Under the pieces are notes generated by a model, which searched no databases, had not been told where the DNA came from, and saw only the letters and a list, made by a program, of their open reading frames with translations. This document shows, piece after piece, positions 43,160 to 52,457 of a stretch of DNA of 64,000 nucleotides; positions within the stretch are counted from its first letter, which is position 1, and each line of letters begins with the position of its first letter. The DNA comes from Streptomyces abyssomicinicus (GTDB taxonomy: Bacteria; Actinomycetota; Actinomycetes; Streptomycetales; Streptomycetaceae). The translations under genes and the position numbers were made by a program. Location of the stretch: assembly GCF_008974245.1 (NCBI RefSeq), contig NZ_BBZI01000005.1, forward strand, positions 1,722,751 to 1,786,750, read 5' to 3'.

Positions 43160-43727
43160 GACGGAGACGGTTGAGCAGGCAACCCGGTGGCTGATCCTGG
43201 TGATCAAGCTGCCCGCGGACCCCTCCCGGCACCGCGTGGCGGTGTGGCGGGAGCTGCGCAAGATCGGAGCCCTCTCTCTGGGCCAGGGCGTCTGGGCGGT
43301 TCCCGAGGTGCCCGTCTTCGCGGACGGCGTCCGGCGCGCCCTCGAACTCACCGACGCCGCAGGCGGCCAGGGCCTGACGCTCCAGGCGTCCGGCCGTTCC
43401 GAGCAGGACGCGGCCCGCTTCCGGGAGATGTTCACCGCCGCACGCTCGGCGGACTGGGCGGAGTTCCTCGCGGACTGCGGGAAGTTCGACGAGGAGATCG
43501 CCAAGGAGATCCGGATCGCCAAGTTCACCCTGGCCGAGCTGGAGGAAGAGGAACAGAGCCTGGAGCGGCTGCGCCGTTGGCACCGTGACCTGACCGCCCG
43601 GGACGTCTTCGGGGCCCCCGAAGCGGCCGAGGCCGCCGAGCGGCTCAAGCGCTGTGCCGCCGTCTGCGAGGACTACTCCGAGCGCGTCTTCGGCGCGCTG
43701 CACTCCACCGACGAGGGCGTGTCGTGA
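43158..43727 (+). CDS. chrB: ChrB-domain protein
   Basis: A 189-aa protein with the ChrB N-terminal domain (WLILVIKLPADPSRHRVAVW, RELRKIGALSLGQGVWAVPE) followed by a charged coiled-coil region (LEEEEQSLERLRRWHRDLTA). In characterised systems ChrB acts as a chromate-responsive regulator or helper of chromate efflux. The GTG start lies in a palindrome with a -10 element inside, which fits autoregulation. Its stop overlaps the MFS start as GTGA (43724-43727). Confidence 0.8.
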   Translation: MTETVEQATRWLILVIKLPADPSRHRVAVWRELRKIGALSLGQGVWAVPEVPVFADGVRRALELTDAAGGQGLTLQASGRSEQDAARFREMFTAARSADWAEFLADCGKFDEEIAKEIRIAKFTLAELEEEEQSLERLRRWHRDLTARDVFGAPEAAEAAERLKRCAAVCEDYSERVFGALHSTDEGVS

Positions 43728-44911
43728 CCACTCATCCCATAGCTCCGGCCGCTCCGAGACAGGCCATGTGGCCTCTGTACGCGGCCGGGTTCACGACCGC
43801 CTTCGGTGCCCATGGCATCGCCGCCAACCTCGGCGGCTTCTCCGAGGACGCCGTCACCTCCCTGATCGTTCTGGGCGGACTGCTCGCCCTGTACGACGGG
43901 GCGGAGGTCCTGCTCAAGCCCGTCTTCGGCTCGCTCGCCGACCGGATCGGCGGCAAGCCCGTCCTCCTCGGCGGCCTCATCGCCTTCGCCTGCGCGTCCG
44001 CGCTGTACGCGATCGCCGACAGCCCCGGCTGGCTGTGGGCCGCCCGTCTCGGCCAGGGCGCCGCCGCCTCCGCGTTCTCCCCGTCGGCCTCCGCGATGGT
44101 CGCCCGCCTCAATCCGGCCGCCAAGCGCGGGCGCGCGTTCGGCTCCTACGGTTTCTACAAGTCGATCGGCTACACCCTCGGTCCGCTCCTGGGCGGCCTC
44201 CTGGTCTGGGCCGGCGGCCTGCGCCTGCTGTTCACGGTCATGGCCCTGTGCGCGGCCGCCGTCGCCGTGTGGGCCGCACTGGCCGTGCCCGCCGTGCCGC
44301 CCCTCCCGCGCAAGCGGCAGACCGTCGCCGACCTCGCCCGCCGCCTCGCCGACCGCGCCTTCCTCGCCCCGACCGCGGCGCTCGCGGCCGCCACCGCCGC
44401 CCTCTCCGTCGGCGTCGGCTTCCTGCCCGTCTCCGGCGCCGCCGCGGGCCTCGGCACCGTGGCCACCGGTGCCGCCGTGTCCGTACTCGCCGCAACCGCC
44501 GCCTTCGTCCAGCCCAGGACAGGGCGCGCCCTCGACGCCGGGCGCCTGACCACACGCACCGGACTGCTCACCGGACTTCTCATCACCGCCGCCGGCCTCG
44601 CGGCCGCCATGCTGCCCGGTCTGGTGGGCGTCCTGCTCGCCGCCGCCCTGATCGGAACCGGCACCGGCCTGATCACCCCGCTCGGCTTCGCCGCCCTGGC
44701 CGCCTCCACTCCGGAGGAGCGCATGGGTCAGACCATGGGATCGGCCGAGCTGGGCCGTGAACTCGGCGACGCCGGCGGCCCTCTGCTCGTCGCCGCGGTC
44801 GCCACCGTCTCGACCCTCACCTTCGGCTACGCGGCCCTCGCCGTCCTGCTGGCAGCAGGGGCGCTGCTCGCTCTCGCGCTCCGCCCCCGTGCGCCGCAGG
44901 CCGCGAAGTAG
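43724..44911 (+). CDS. MFS transporter coupled to ChrB
   Basis: A 395-aa transporter with about 12 helices and the MFS motif ADRIGGKPVLLGG after helix 2. It also has GQGAAASAFSPSASAMVARL and RGRAFGSYGFYKSIGYTLGP in helices 4-5, typical of DHA1-like exporters. It is not a ChrA-type chromate antiporter. The translational coupling to chrB suggests export of chromate or a related toxic anion, but this is inference from context. A terminator-like hairpin follows. Confidence 0.83.
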   Translation: MTTHPIAPAAPRQAMWPLYAAGFTTAFGAHGIAANLGGFSEDAVTSLIVLGGLLALYDGAEVLLKPVFGSLADRIGGKPVLLGGLIAFACASALYAIADSPGWLWAARLGQGAAASAFSPSASAMVARLNPAAKRGRAFGSYGFYKSIGYTLGPLLGGLLVWAGGLRLLFTVMALCAAAVAVWAALAVPAVPPLPRKRQTVADLARRLADRAFLAPTAALAAATAALSVGVGFLPVSGAAAGLGTVATGAAVSVLAATAAFVQPRTGRALDAGRLTTRTGLLTGLLITAAGLAAAMLPGLVGVLLAAALIGTGTGLITPLGFAALAASTPEERMGQTMGSAELGRELGDAGGPLLVAAVATVSTLTFGYAALAVLLAAGALLALALRPRAPQAAK

Positions 44912-44950
44912 CCCCGAGCAGATGCTTGTGTCGTGCTGACCGCTCCGGAA

Positions 44951-44987
44951 GGGGAGTTTCCCCAACAGGCCACCGGCTCCTGGGGAA
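44951..44987. terminator. Terminator-like hairpin between convergent genes
   Basis: TTCCCCA (44958) and TGGGGAA (44981) form a perfect stem around a 16-nt loop. A competing GGGGA/TCCCC stem lies just before it. Confidence 0.45.
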
Positions 44988-45065
44988 GTCGGGCCGGCTG
45001 ACTCCATGTCCCTTCGGCTTCGGTGACCGGGCGGGTGCCCACCACGCCCACGCCCTCTCGAGGTC

Positions 45066-45830
45066 TCAGGGCTTGTGGTACTTCCCCGTGGCGGGATCGT
45101 TGATCCAGGTCGCGCGCGCCGGGTCGATGTTGATGGCCGTCCCGTGCTGTGTGCACGCGTCGATCATCGGGGCGAGGAACAGGGTGTCGAAGTCCGTCTG
45201 GGTCACCGCTCCCGCGGTGATGGCGGCCTCCATGTAGTTGTAGACGTTCTCCAACTGCTCGGAGCGGGGCGTGGTGCTGCCCGACGCGGTGGTGTTCACG
45301 TCGAGGCCGCTGCCAGGGTCGTCGGACCTGTCCTCGGGCCGGGGGCCGATGCGGAAGTTGGCCGGGAGGTTCTTGAGCGCCTTGTCGGTGTTGGGCGAGG
45401 AGAACGCCGCCGGAGCCAGGGGCGCCAGGTCCGTCGTGATCTGGAGGACCTGGGACGGGCTCAGCAGGGCGAGAAACGGCTGGAAGAGCGACTTGGGAAT
45501 GATGTGGTGCAGCGTGTCCACCAACGGATCGCCGGGGTGGCTGGCCTTCACCGCGGCGAGCTCGGTGCTCGTCGACCCCAGCTTCCAGTCCTTGGCCTTG
45601 GCGCGCTGCACGACCCCGGACCCGCCGCAGCCGGTCGGGCCGCACCCGTCACCGTGCTCGTGGCGGCTGCGCTGGACCATGGCGGTGACCGCGGCGTTGC
45701 CCGCGGTGCGCTGCAGGGCGAGCATCGCCCCGTCCGCGGACGCCCTGGCCGCGGAGGCCTCGCCGCGCCGGGTGTCGCGCCGCGACCGCGCCAGGGCGTA
45801 CTCCGCCTCCGATGAAGCCTGTGCGTGCAT
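45066..45830 (-). CDS. Possible contractile-injection cargo with HNH-like motif
   Basis: A 254-aa protein from the ATG at 45830 with GGAGGG upstream. Residues 39-54 are LQRTAGNAAVTAMVQR, the motif seen at the N-termini of many actinomycete DUF4157-type proteins linked to extracellular contractile injection systems. A Gly/Cys-rich linker follows. The C-terminal part has HHIIPKSLFQ at 108-117, like HNH nuclease starts, and ends with DPARATWINDPATGKYHKP. No signal peptide is present. A toxin or enzyme cargo is inferred. No tail-fibre or sheath genes are in the window. Confidence 0.6.
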   Translation of the reverse strand: MHAQASSEAEYALARSRRDTRRGEASAARASADGAMLALQRTAGNAAVTAMVQRSRHEHGDGCGPTGCGGSGVVQRAKAKDWKLGSTSTELAAVKASHPGDPLVDTLHHIIPKSLFQPFLALLSPSQVLQITTDLAPLAPAAFSSPNTDKALKNLPANFRIGPRPEDRSDDPGSGLDVNTTASGSTTPRSEQLENVYNYMEAAITAGAVTQTDFDTLFLAPMIDACTQHGTAINIDPARATWINDPATGKYHKP

Positions 45831-46472
45831 GCGTCCCTCCTCGGCCGGCCATCATGATCAGGGGCACGGCTCGACGCCGGGAAGCACCGCCGGGGCAGAG
45901 ACGGGGCAACGTCGTTTCCCCCGAGCACCCGCGACGTCACGGTCGGTCCGATCACCGAGTCCGAGGGCTGACCAGGACGGACATCGCACCGTGTACGGGT
46001 CGCGGACAGCCGTGCCGTCCTGCCGCCGGTCGGCCGGCACCCGGGGGAGGTCGGTGCGCGTCGCCGGAGCAGTGGGGACGACAGCCGGCATCGGGATCGA
46101 GCGCGCGGGCTCACCAGGGCCCGGTCGCTCGAGACCGCGCCTTCGCACACCGTGAGATGCTCGCTGCCGCTTCGCGTCGTGTGCCGGCATAGGTCGGGTT
46201 CACCGAGACCGGGCGGAAGGAAGCGCACGCGGTGCCTGGGACCACCCTGTTCGCCACAAGACGGCTCTGACGACCGATGTCCGGTCCTGGGGACGGCTCC
46301 GTGCGGTGCTGGCACGCGCCCGGGCGGGGCCGGCTCGGGGCAGGACCCGCGTGATGGGCCAACTGCCGTAGGAGGAACCGATTCGGCGTGCCCGTTCGGG
46401 GGACGCAGCGTCTATCGCCTTCCGGGCGGGGGCAGCACCGCACTGTCCTGAATCCGGGAGAGAGAGATCACC
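45831..46472. other. Long gap without recognised gene
   Basis: About 640 bp between the divergent injection-cargo and I36-like genes. Several frames are open on both strands, but none shows a family, a start site or a membrane pattern. Promoters of both genes should lie at its ends. Confidence 0.4.
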
Positions 46473-46823
46473 GTGAAGCGTCACTCCTTCACCATGGCAG
46501 CCGGTGCCGTCTGCAGCGCCGTCGCACTCCTTGTGGCCGTCCCCGGCCCGGCCTCCGCGGCAGCCGGCCAGTTCCGCTACACCTACACCACCACCGAGGG
46601 CTACGACGCCGTTGGCTTCCTGAACAACCCGCCCAGCGGCGAATGCGTCAACCTGCAAGGGCCGGCAGCGGAGCCGGGCTCGCCCAGCCGTGCGCCCAGC
46701 AACCAGACGGACGCCACGGCGACCGTCTTCCTCGACTCCGACTGCCAGGGCGCGACCTACACCCTGCGCCCAGGGGCACGAGCATCCGAACGCCTGCTCC
46801 TGCGGTCGGTCCGCTTCTCCTGA
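46473..46823 (+). CDS. Secreted I36-like small protein
   Basis: A 116-aa protein with a signal peptide (VCSAVALLVAVPGPASAAAG). The mature domain of about 80 aa has two cysteines in GECVNL and SDCQGATYTL, a beta/gamma-crystallin-like pattern found in peptidase-inhibitor I36 relatives. Inhibition of a protease is possible but unproved. The start is a GTG after GGGAGAGAGAG. Confidence 0.65.
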   Translation: MKRHSFTMAAGAVCSAVALLVAVPGPASAAAGQFRYTYTTTEGYDAVGFLNNPPSGECVNLQGPAAEPGSPSRAPSNQTDATATVFLDSDCQGATYTLRPGARASERLLLRSVRFS

Positions 46824-47177
46824 GACGACGCGACCCGCACCGCCCCGCGCCGGCCTGGACGGCCGCCGGGGAGCGCCGCTTCCCCGCGTGTCCGGCGGCC
46901 GGGGCGGCGGCGTCGTGTGTGGCCGGCGGCGGCGACGAAACGGGCACGGGAGGGGGCATGCCCGGCTCCCGACAGCGGTCGCCCCGGCGCCTACGGTGAC
47001 GAGGACCAGGCGTGAGCACGCTGATCGTCGGCCACGCGGTGCCCTCGTCCTCGGCCCGCGTGGTCAGCGGCGAGGGCCTCCTCCGCCTGACCACGCGGGC
47101 ATGCCCCGGCCGGAGCAGCACCCGCACCGCCCCCGACCAGAGGCCCGTCAGGTGCCCGCTGCCCCGGCGCCGGCAGC
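46824..47177. other. Gap, no gene seen
   Basis: GC-rich sequence between the secreted protein and the methyltransferase terminus. A minus-strand piece near 47000-47060 (EDEGTAWPTISVLTP) may be a gene scrap, but it was not assigned. Confidence 0.3.
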
Positions 47178-48029
47178 TCAGCCGGTATTGCTCGCCGTCG
47201 TCGCGATGGCGGCGAACTGCGGGGCCGTGCTGTCGTAGGGCGATCCGGTCAGATCGCCGAGGACCTCGACCTCGGCGAAACCGGCTCCCTTCAGCTCACC
47301 GATCAGCTCCCGCCGGGTGAAGTAGCGCACCCAGTTGAAGAAGGTCCTTCTCCGGTCCGCCTCGAAGATCTCGTACTTGTCCAGCGATACGTGCTCGCTC
47401 TCGTACCGGTAGGTGTTGTGGAAGCCGAAATAGGGCCGGGCGGACCAGAATCCGTCCATGAGGGACGGCGCGTAGGTCGCCTGCTCCCGCACGTGAGTGA
47501 ACGCGGATGCGGAGTCGACGTCGAAGACGAAGGAACCGCCTGCGTCGAGGTGCTCGCGGACCGTACGAAGGAGCGCCTGCCGGCCGGTCGGGGGCAGCGC
47601 ACAGTAGTCACGCATGACCAGGATGATCAGGTCGTACCGAGCGTCGTCACGGTAGGTGAGGTAGTCCTGGCGCAGATGGCGGACGGACAGCCCCTCGGCG
47701 CGTGCCAGTGACGTGGCGTGGTCGAGCGAGCGGGAGGAAAGATCCAATCCGGTCACGGACGCACCGGTACGGGCGAGGCGCGTGGTGTAGAGACCGGGGC
47801 CACAACCGAAATCCGCGACGCGAAGGCCCGCGCCGACACCGAAGCGGTTGATGATCCAGGCCACGATCCGGTCCACGTACTCCGCCCGATAGGAGGACAG
47901 GTCGACGTGCGGGTCGAGGTGAGCGCCGAGCATCCGCGCGGAAATGTGCGGGTCGGTCCACAGGTCCGGGGTGGTCACCTCCGCGTAGACGGCGGGGCGG
48001 GCGTTGATGGCTGAGAGCTCTTCGAACAT
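47178..48029 (-). CDS. Class I SAM-dependent methyltransferase
   Basis: A 283-aa protein with motif I VADFGCGPGLYT, the acidic strand-2 end GLDLSS, DLIILVMRDYCAL as motif II/post-I and GGSFVFDVDS as motif III. A beta-rich C-terminal part (VSLDKYEIFEADRRRTFF) resembles small-molecule methyltransferases. It is divergent from the ABC exporter operon across about 450 bp. The substrate is unknown. Confidence 0.85.
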   Translation of the reverse strand: MFEELSAINARPAVYAEVTTPDLWTDPHISARMLGAHLDPHVDLSSYRAEYVDRIVAWIINRFGVGAGLRVADFGCGPGLYTTRLARTGASVTGLDLSSRSLDHATSLARAEGLSVRHLRQDYLTYRDDARYDLIILVMRDYCALPPTGRQALLRTVREHLDAGGSFVFDVDSASAFTHVREQATYAPSLMDGFWSARPYFGFHNTYRYESEHVSLDKYEIFEADRRRTFFNWVRYFTRRELIGELKGAGFAEVEVLGDLTGSPYDSTAPQFAAIATTASNTG

Positions 48030-48144
48030 GCGGCACTTCCGTGATTTCTGGGAGGTTTGGGAGGGTGCAGAAGGAGGCCGGCATGCCGCGCGCGGCAGGA
48101 GGCGACTCCCGCGACGCTGTCGGGGGAGTGCCGGGTATTCGCCC

Positions 48145-48174
48145 AGGACGACTGCGCCGAGGACGACTGCGCCC
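48145..48174. repeat. Two tandem 15-bp units upstream of the methyltransferase
   Basis: AGGACGACTGCGCC(G/C) occurs twice in tandem, in the 48030-48444 gap. Nothing else with coding character was seen there. Confidence 0.6.
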
Positions 48175-48444
48175 AGGGCGGCTCAGGGGCGCCTGCTGGT
48201 CACGGCATGCCGATCAGGCAGACCGGGCCTGCGTGCCCGTCGGACACGCAGGGGCCGGCGGACTGCCGGGGCACGGGAACTTCAGACTTACTGGCGCATG
48301 AAAGCAACCATAGGCGCATCCACGACGGGCTCTGCACCATGCATCTCACGGTGGACAGCAGTTCCCCTCGCCGTGGCGGCCGACAAGACCGACGCCCGTG
48401 TGCTCCGCGTGGCTGGAGGTCCGGTCGATCGCGGCGCGTTTTGC

Positions 48445-48470
48445 AAACCTACCTATCGATAGGTAGGTTT
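48445..48470. promoter_or_regulatory. 26-bp perfect palindrome before the ABC exporter
   Basis: Half-site AAACCTACCTATC joins its exact complement with no spacer, ending 5 bp before the ATG at 48476. The right half contains AGGTAGG, which is also the best Shine-Dalgarno. It is the probable operator for the TetR protein encoded third in the operon, and the RNA could also fold to hide the ribosome-binding site. Confidence 0.75.
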
Positions 48471-48475
48471 TGGTC

Positions 48476-49441
48476 ATGAGCAACGTCGCCGCCCCATCCA
48501 TCCGTGCCGTCGGGCTCGGCCGGAACTTCGCCGAGCGCACCGCGGTGCACCGGCTCGACCTGGAAGTGAACCCCGGAGAGGTCTACGGGCTGCTCGGCCC
48601 CAACGGTTCGGGCAAGAGCACCACCGTCCGGATGCTCACCACGATGCTCCGCCCCTCCCTGGGTACTGCCCAGGTCGCCGGGGCCGACATCACCCGTGAC
48701 CCCGCGACGGTCCGCCGCCGCACCGGGGTCGTCCTCCAGGGCACCGCACTCGACCCCCTCATGTCCGCCCGAGAACTGCTGCGCCTGCAAGGGCGACTCC
48801 AGTCACTCACCGCCCGGCAGGCCCGCGCACGCTGCGCCGAGCTTCTCGCCGCCTTCGACGCGCAGGAGTTCGCCGACACCCCGGTCGGCAAGCTCAGCGG
48901 GGGCCAACGCCGCCGGGTCGATCTCGCCGTCGCTCTGGTCCAGCGCCCGGACGTCCTCTTCCTGGACGAACCCACCACAGGGCTCGACCCGGCCAGCCGC
49001 CGGGGTCTGTGGGACCAGATCCGCGCACTGTCCGCCAACCACGGCGTCACCGTCCTGCTGACCACCCAGTACCTGGAAGAAGCCGACCAGCTCTGCGACC
49101 GCGTCGGCATCCTCCGCGCCGGACGCCTCATCGCCTCCGCCGCCCCGCACGCCCTCAAGGAGCAGGCCGGCGACCGCGTCCTGACCCTGCGCTTCCGCGA
49201 TGCCTTTGCCGCCGGCCAGGCCCGGGAGCTGCTCACAGCCAGGGGCGAGCAGCTCCACACGGCCGAAGCCGCCCCTCACGCGGTGAGCATCCGGCTCGCC
49301 CGCCCCGGAGCCGACGGGGAGACGCTGCTCACCCTGGCCTCCGTCGGCCTGCACGCCGAATCCCTGACCGTCGAGGAACCCAGCCTGGAAGACGTCTTCC
49401 TCCGCCTGGCCCTCACACCGGAAGGCGCCACCGCCGCATGA
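48476..49441 (+). CDS. ABC transporter ATPase, DrrA-like
   Basis: A 321-aa ATPase from the ATG at 48476, with Walker A GPNGSGKST, signature LSGGQRRRVDLAVAL, Walker B VLFLDEPTTGLDP and a switch-His region VTVLLTTQYLEEA. The C-terminal extension of about 90 aa is typical of daunorubicin-resistance DrrA-type exporters. It powers the membrane partner that overlaps it as ATGA (49438-49441). It is regulated with the operon through the 26-bp palindrome. Confidence 0.92.
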   Translation: MSNVAAPSIRAVGLGRNFAERTAVHRLDLEVNPGEVYGLLGPNGSGKSTTVRMLTTMLRPSLGTAQVAGADITRDPATVRRRTGVVLQGTALDPLMSARELLRLQGRLQSLTARQARARCAELLAAFDAQEFADTPVGKLSGGQRRRVDLAVALVQRPDVLFLDEPTTGLDPASRRGLWDQIRALSANHGVTVLLTTQYLEEADQLCDRVGILRAGRLIASAAPHALKEQAGDRVLTLRFRDAFAAGQARELLTARGEQLHTAEAAPHAVSIRLARPGADGETLLTLASVGLHAESLTVEEPSLEDVFLRLALTPEGATAA

Positions 49442-50259
49442 GCACGATCGCCACCGCCGTCGTCGGCCCCGCGGGCCCGTCCGCCACCCCGAAGTCGTGG
49501 GCGGCCCTGGGACCGTTGACCGCCCGCTCGCTGAGGTCCTGTCTCCGTACGCCCGCCCTGCTCCTCTCACCACTGCTCACGAGCGCGTTCTTCCTGATCA
49601 TCTACGAGGGGCAGCTGTCCTCGGTCACGACCGGCGTGGCTCCCGGCGGCCGCTACATCGACGTCGTCCTGCCCCTGTGCCTGCTCACCACCGCCTTCAC
49701 CGGCGGCGCCACCGCAGGGCAGTTGCTGGTGAGCGACATCGGCTCGGGCTATCACGCACGGCTCTGGCTCACCCCGGTCGGCCGGTGGACTCTCATCACC
49801 GCACCCGTCCTGGCCGGCGTCGTCGTCCTGACCGCTCAGGCCGCTGCACTCACCGGACTCGGCCTGCTGCTCGGCCTGAGTCCCGTCTCCGGTGCCCTCG
49901 CCCTCCTGGCTCTCATCGGCGCCACCGTCCTGCTGGGGACGGGGTTCCTGCTGCTGGCCGCCGCGGTCGGCCTCCACACCGGCAACAGCTCGGCAGTCGG
50001 TTCCGTGACCCTGGTCTTCTTCCCGCTCTCCTTCTTCACCGCCACCTTCGTCCCGCGTGACCAGCTCGGCGGCTGGATGGCCCACGCTGCGGACATCAAC
50101 CCGCTCACCCCGCCCCTGGAGGCCATGCGCAGCCTGCTCACCGCGCCCTGGAACGAGCAGAACCTGCTGCCGGGCGCCCTCGTCGCAATCGCCATCCTGG
50201 TCGTGGGCGCTGCCGCGGCCCACCTCGCCCTGACCCGCCGTACCCGTACAGGAGTCTGA
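49438..50259 (+). CDS. ABC-2 type permease, DrrB-like
   Basis: A 273-aa membrane protein with six segments, including SPLLTSAFFLIIYEGQL, VVLPLCLLTTAFTGGATAGQ and VTLVFFPLSFFTATFVP. An ABC-2 end motif ADINPLTPPLEAMRSLL follows the fifth helix. This is the DrrB/NodJ type that pairs with the ATPase encoded upstream to export lipophilic drugs. The first gene overlaps it by 4 bp and the tetR gene follows by 5 bp. Confidence 0.88.
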   Translation: MSTIATAVVGPAGPSATPKSWAALGPLTARSLRSCLRTPALLLSPLLTSAFFLIIYEGQLSSVTTGVAPGGRYIDVVLPLCLLTTAFTGGATAGQLLVSDIGSGYHARLWLTPVGRWTLITAPVLAGVVVLTAQAAALTGLGLLLGLSPVSGALALLALIGATVLLGTGFLLLAAAVGLHTGNSSAVGSVTLVFFPLSFFTATFVPRDQLGGWMAHAADINPLTPPLEAMRSLLTAPWNEQNLLPGALVAIAILVVGAAAAHLALTRRTRTGV

Positions 50260-50264
50260 CCACC

Positions 50265-50852
50265 ATGCCCCGCCAGACCGACACCCGCGCCCGTGCCCGC
50301 GACGAGTTCGCCCGCCGGCTCACCGACTACGGCTACCTCGGCGTCTCCCTCGACGACATCGCCAAAGCCGTCGACGTGAAGAAGGCCAGCCTCTACCACC
50401 ACTTCCCCGGCGGAAAGCCCGCCCTGTTCATGGAGGTGGCCGACCACTACACCAGGGAGGCCTCGGCCCTCCTCCAGAGTGCACTCGCCACCCCTGGCAC
50501 CCTGCGCGACAAGCTCCTGGCACTCGCTGCCTCCTACGCCGAGGGCACCTACAACTCCGCGCTCAGCAACCAGATCTACTACGCGATCCGTCACCTCGAG
50601 GACGAGCAGCGCGCCGAGGTCTCCCACGCATACGTGCGCGGCCTCATCCAGCCCGTCACCGACCTCATGGCCCAGGCGGTGGCCACGGGCGAGCTACGGG
50701 AAGCCGACCCGGGGTTCCTCGCCACCGCGTTCCTGGAGCTGGCCGCCACCGTCCGTCCCCCGGAGGACGACCACACCCCGGCCTCCGCCGACCGCCTGGC
50801 CGAGGACGTCGTCGACCTCTTCCTGCGAGGAGCCGGGCCGGACACCCCCTGA
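50265..50852 (+). CDS. TetR-family regulator of the ABC operon
   Basis: A 195-aa protein with the N-terminal helix-turn-helix (RARDEFARRLTDYGYLGVSL, then DIAKAVDVKKASLYHHFPGG) and a helical ligand-binding C-terminal domain. It is the last gene of the exporter operon. Being in the same unit as the exporter it presumably represses, it gives simple feedback: drug binding releases the 26-bp palindrome and raises both pump and repressor. Confidence 0.9.
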   Translation: MPRQTDTRARARDEFARRLTDYGYLGVSLDDIAKAVDVKKASLYHHFPGGKPALFMEVADHYTREASALLQSALATPGTLRDKLLALAASYAEGTYNSALSNQIYYAIRHLEDEQRAEVSHAYVRGLIQPVTDLMAQAVATGELREADPGFLATAFLELAATVRPPEDDHTPASADRLAEDVVDLFLRGAGPDTP

Positions 50853-50870
50853 CCTGCTGAAGCTTCTACC

Positions 50871-50905
50871 GGCCGCCGTACAGGCCCACGGCCTGCACGG
50901 CGGCC
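50871..50905. terminator. Strong hairpin after the ABC-TetR operon
   Basis: GGCCGCCGT pairs with ACGGCGGCC and, after one mismatch, CAGGCC with GGCCTG around a 3-nt loop. This gives 15 paired bases between the convergent tetR and phytase-like genes. Confidence 0.75.
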
Positions 50906-51030
50906 CTTGGAGCCTGCTTCTGCGACCGGTCGCCGGGGGTGGTCCCGATGCAGGCGATGGACGCCGGGCGCGGGCTTCGCCCGGGCGGACGCCCTTCGTC
51001 GCGTCGGATGCGCGAGGACCGGGACTGCCG

Positions 51031-52194
51031 TCAGCGGATGCCGAGGGCGACGATCTGGGTGATCGCCTCCTGGGCGAAGTTGTCGTCGCTGACGAGGATC
51101 AGCAGCCGTTCGCCGGAGGGCAGGTCCGGGCCCCACGTCATGCCCTCGGTGTTGTCGATGGCGGAGAGCCCCAGGGTGTCGAAGTCCGCGACGAGTTTCT
51201 TGCTCATCGGCGTGACGGACCGTCCGGCCAGCGACTCCCTCTCCCGCACGTCGGTCGCCCCGCGCGTGGTGGCGTCGAAGAGACGGACCTTGTAGCCCGC
51301 GCCGGCGACCCAGGTGCGTTCGAGCACGAGATAGCGGTTGGGCTGGTCGGGGAAGGCGAGGATGGACGGGACTCCGGTGTCCGGTCCCCAGGGACTGTCG
51401 GGGTCGTTCTCGGCGAAGATCTTCTCCAGCGGATAGGCGAACTGCCCGAGCACCCGGCCATCGCGGTTCTGCTGGGTGACGCGGACCAGCGCGCCGTTGT
51501 TCACGTCGGGCTCCGGGCCGTCCTGGAGGAGCGGGCCCTCGATCGCGCTGGTCACCACCTTGCCCTTGGAGCCGAAGGTGATCGCCTCGATCGCCTGGTT
51601 CCGGCGCGGGCCGCGCTCTTCCATCGTGATCTCGTAGTTCGCCGGCAGCGGCAACTGCCCGAGGTGGCCGCCGGTGGTGGAGGCGTGCTGGATGGACGGC
51701 TGGAGGACCGGCGGGCCGGCCACCTTGGGCCGGTCGCCCTCCTGCGCCCACCAGTAGGTGCAGTCGCGCGGGTCGACCCGGATCTCCTCCGGGTCGACGG
51801 CCTTGCCGTCGCCCAGGGTCGGCGCCGGATAGACCGAGCCGTCGGGCTGGAGGAAGGAGTGGGTTCCGGTGAAGTCGACGGCGTGCACGCCCTTGGCGTC
51901 CACGTCCAGCCTGGCCGTGTAGAAACGGGCGGGCTGGAGGTAGGAGCGGTCGTCGCTGATGAACACGTACTCGCCGGTGCACGGGTTGCGGTCGATGCCG
52001 GAGAGGCCGCCGACCGTGGTGTCCTGGTAGGCGAGCTTGTGCGGAACGGTCTTTTCGCCGAGCAGGCGGGCCTGTACGGCACGCCCCGCCCCCTGACCTG
52101 GATCGTCCGGTTGCGCGGCGGCCACCGCGGGGGTCAGGGTCGAGGCCAGGAGCAGGGCTGCGGCGCACGCGCGGCGCGTCAGGGAAGAACTCAC
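51031..52194 (-). CDS. Secreted phytase-like esterase-domain protein
   Basis: A 387-aa protein with a signal peptide (ACAAALLLASTLTPAVAAAQ). The esterase-like activity of phytase family pattern is visible: LAYQDTTVGGLSGIDRNPCT, DPEEIRVDP, NQAIEAITFGSKG, ALVRVTQQNRDGRVLGQFAY and DNTEGMTWGPDLPSGERLLI. These enzymes have a beta-propeller-like fold and are secreted, often under phosphate control. GTG 52194 is the likely start, although the ribosome-binding site is weak. Confidence 0.82.
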   Translation of the reverse strand: MSSSLTRRACAAALLLASTLTPAVAAAQPDDPGQGAGRAVQARLLGEKTVPHKLAYQDTTVGGLSGIDRNPCTGEYVFISDDRSYLQPARFYTARLDVDAKGVHAVDFTGTHSFLQPDGSVYPAPTLGDGKAVDPEEIRVDPRDCTYWWAQEGDRPKVAGPPVLQPSIQHASTTGGHLGQLPLPANYEITMEERGPRRNQAIEAITFGSKGKVVTSAIEGPLLQDGPEPDVNNGALVRVTQQNRDGRVLGQFAYPLEKIFAENDPDSPWGPDTGVPSILAFPDQPNRYLVLERTWVAGAGYKVRLFDATTRGATDVRERESLAGRSVTPMSKKLVADFDTLGLSAIDNTEGMTWGPDLPSGERLLILVSDDNFAQEAITQIVALGIR

Positions 52195-52457
52195 CCAATG
52201 ATCTTCGCCCGTTACGGGCTGAGGCGCAGTCACCCGATCGGGTAGGACCCGTCCGTCGAGGTCGTGCGGCGACCGGAGGAGCGGACGCGGGAATGCGACT
52301 ACGTCGTCGTCGGAGCCCGCCCGGCGAGCAACCTCACCGTCTTGACGACCACCCGCGCACTGCGCGTCGTGACGGAGGCCCCGCGCCGCGGGGGCCCTAC
52401 GTGCCCACGGCATCGGCGTCGTCCGCGACCGGGGGAAGAGGTCGCGATCGCCACGGT
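52195..52457. other. Gap with a possible gene scrap
   Basis: A plus-strand piece near 52267-52380 reads RECDYVVVGARPASNLTVLT, which recalls an N-terminal dinucleotide-binding strand. It has no complete motif and no start. No functional gene is supported. Confidence 0.3.
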
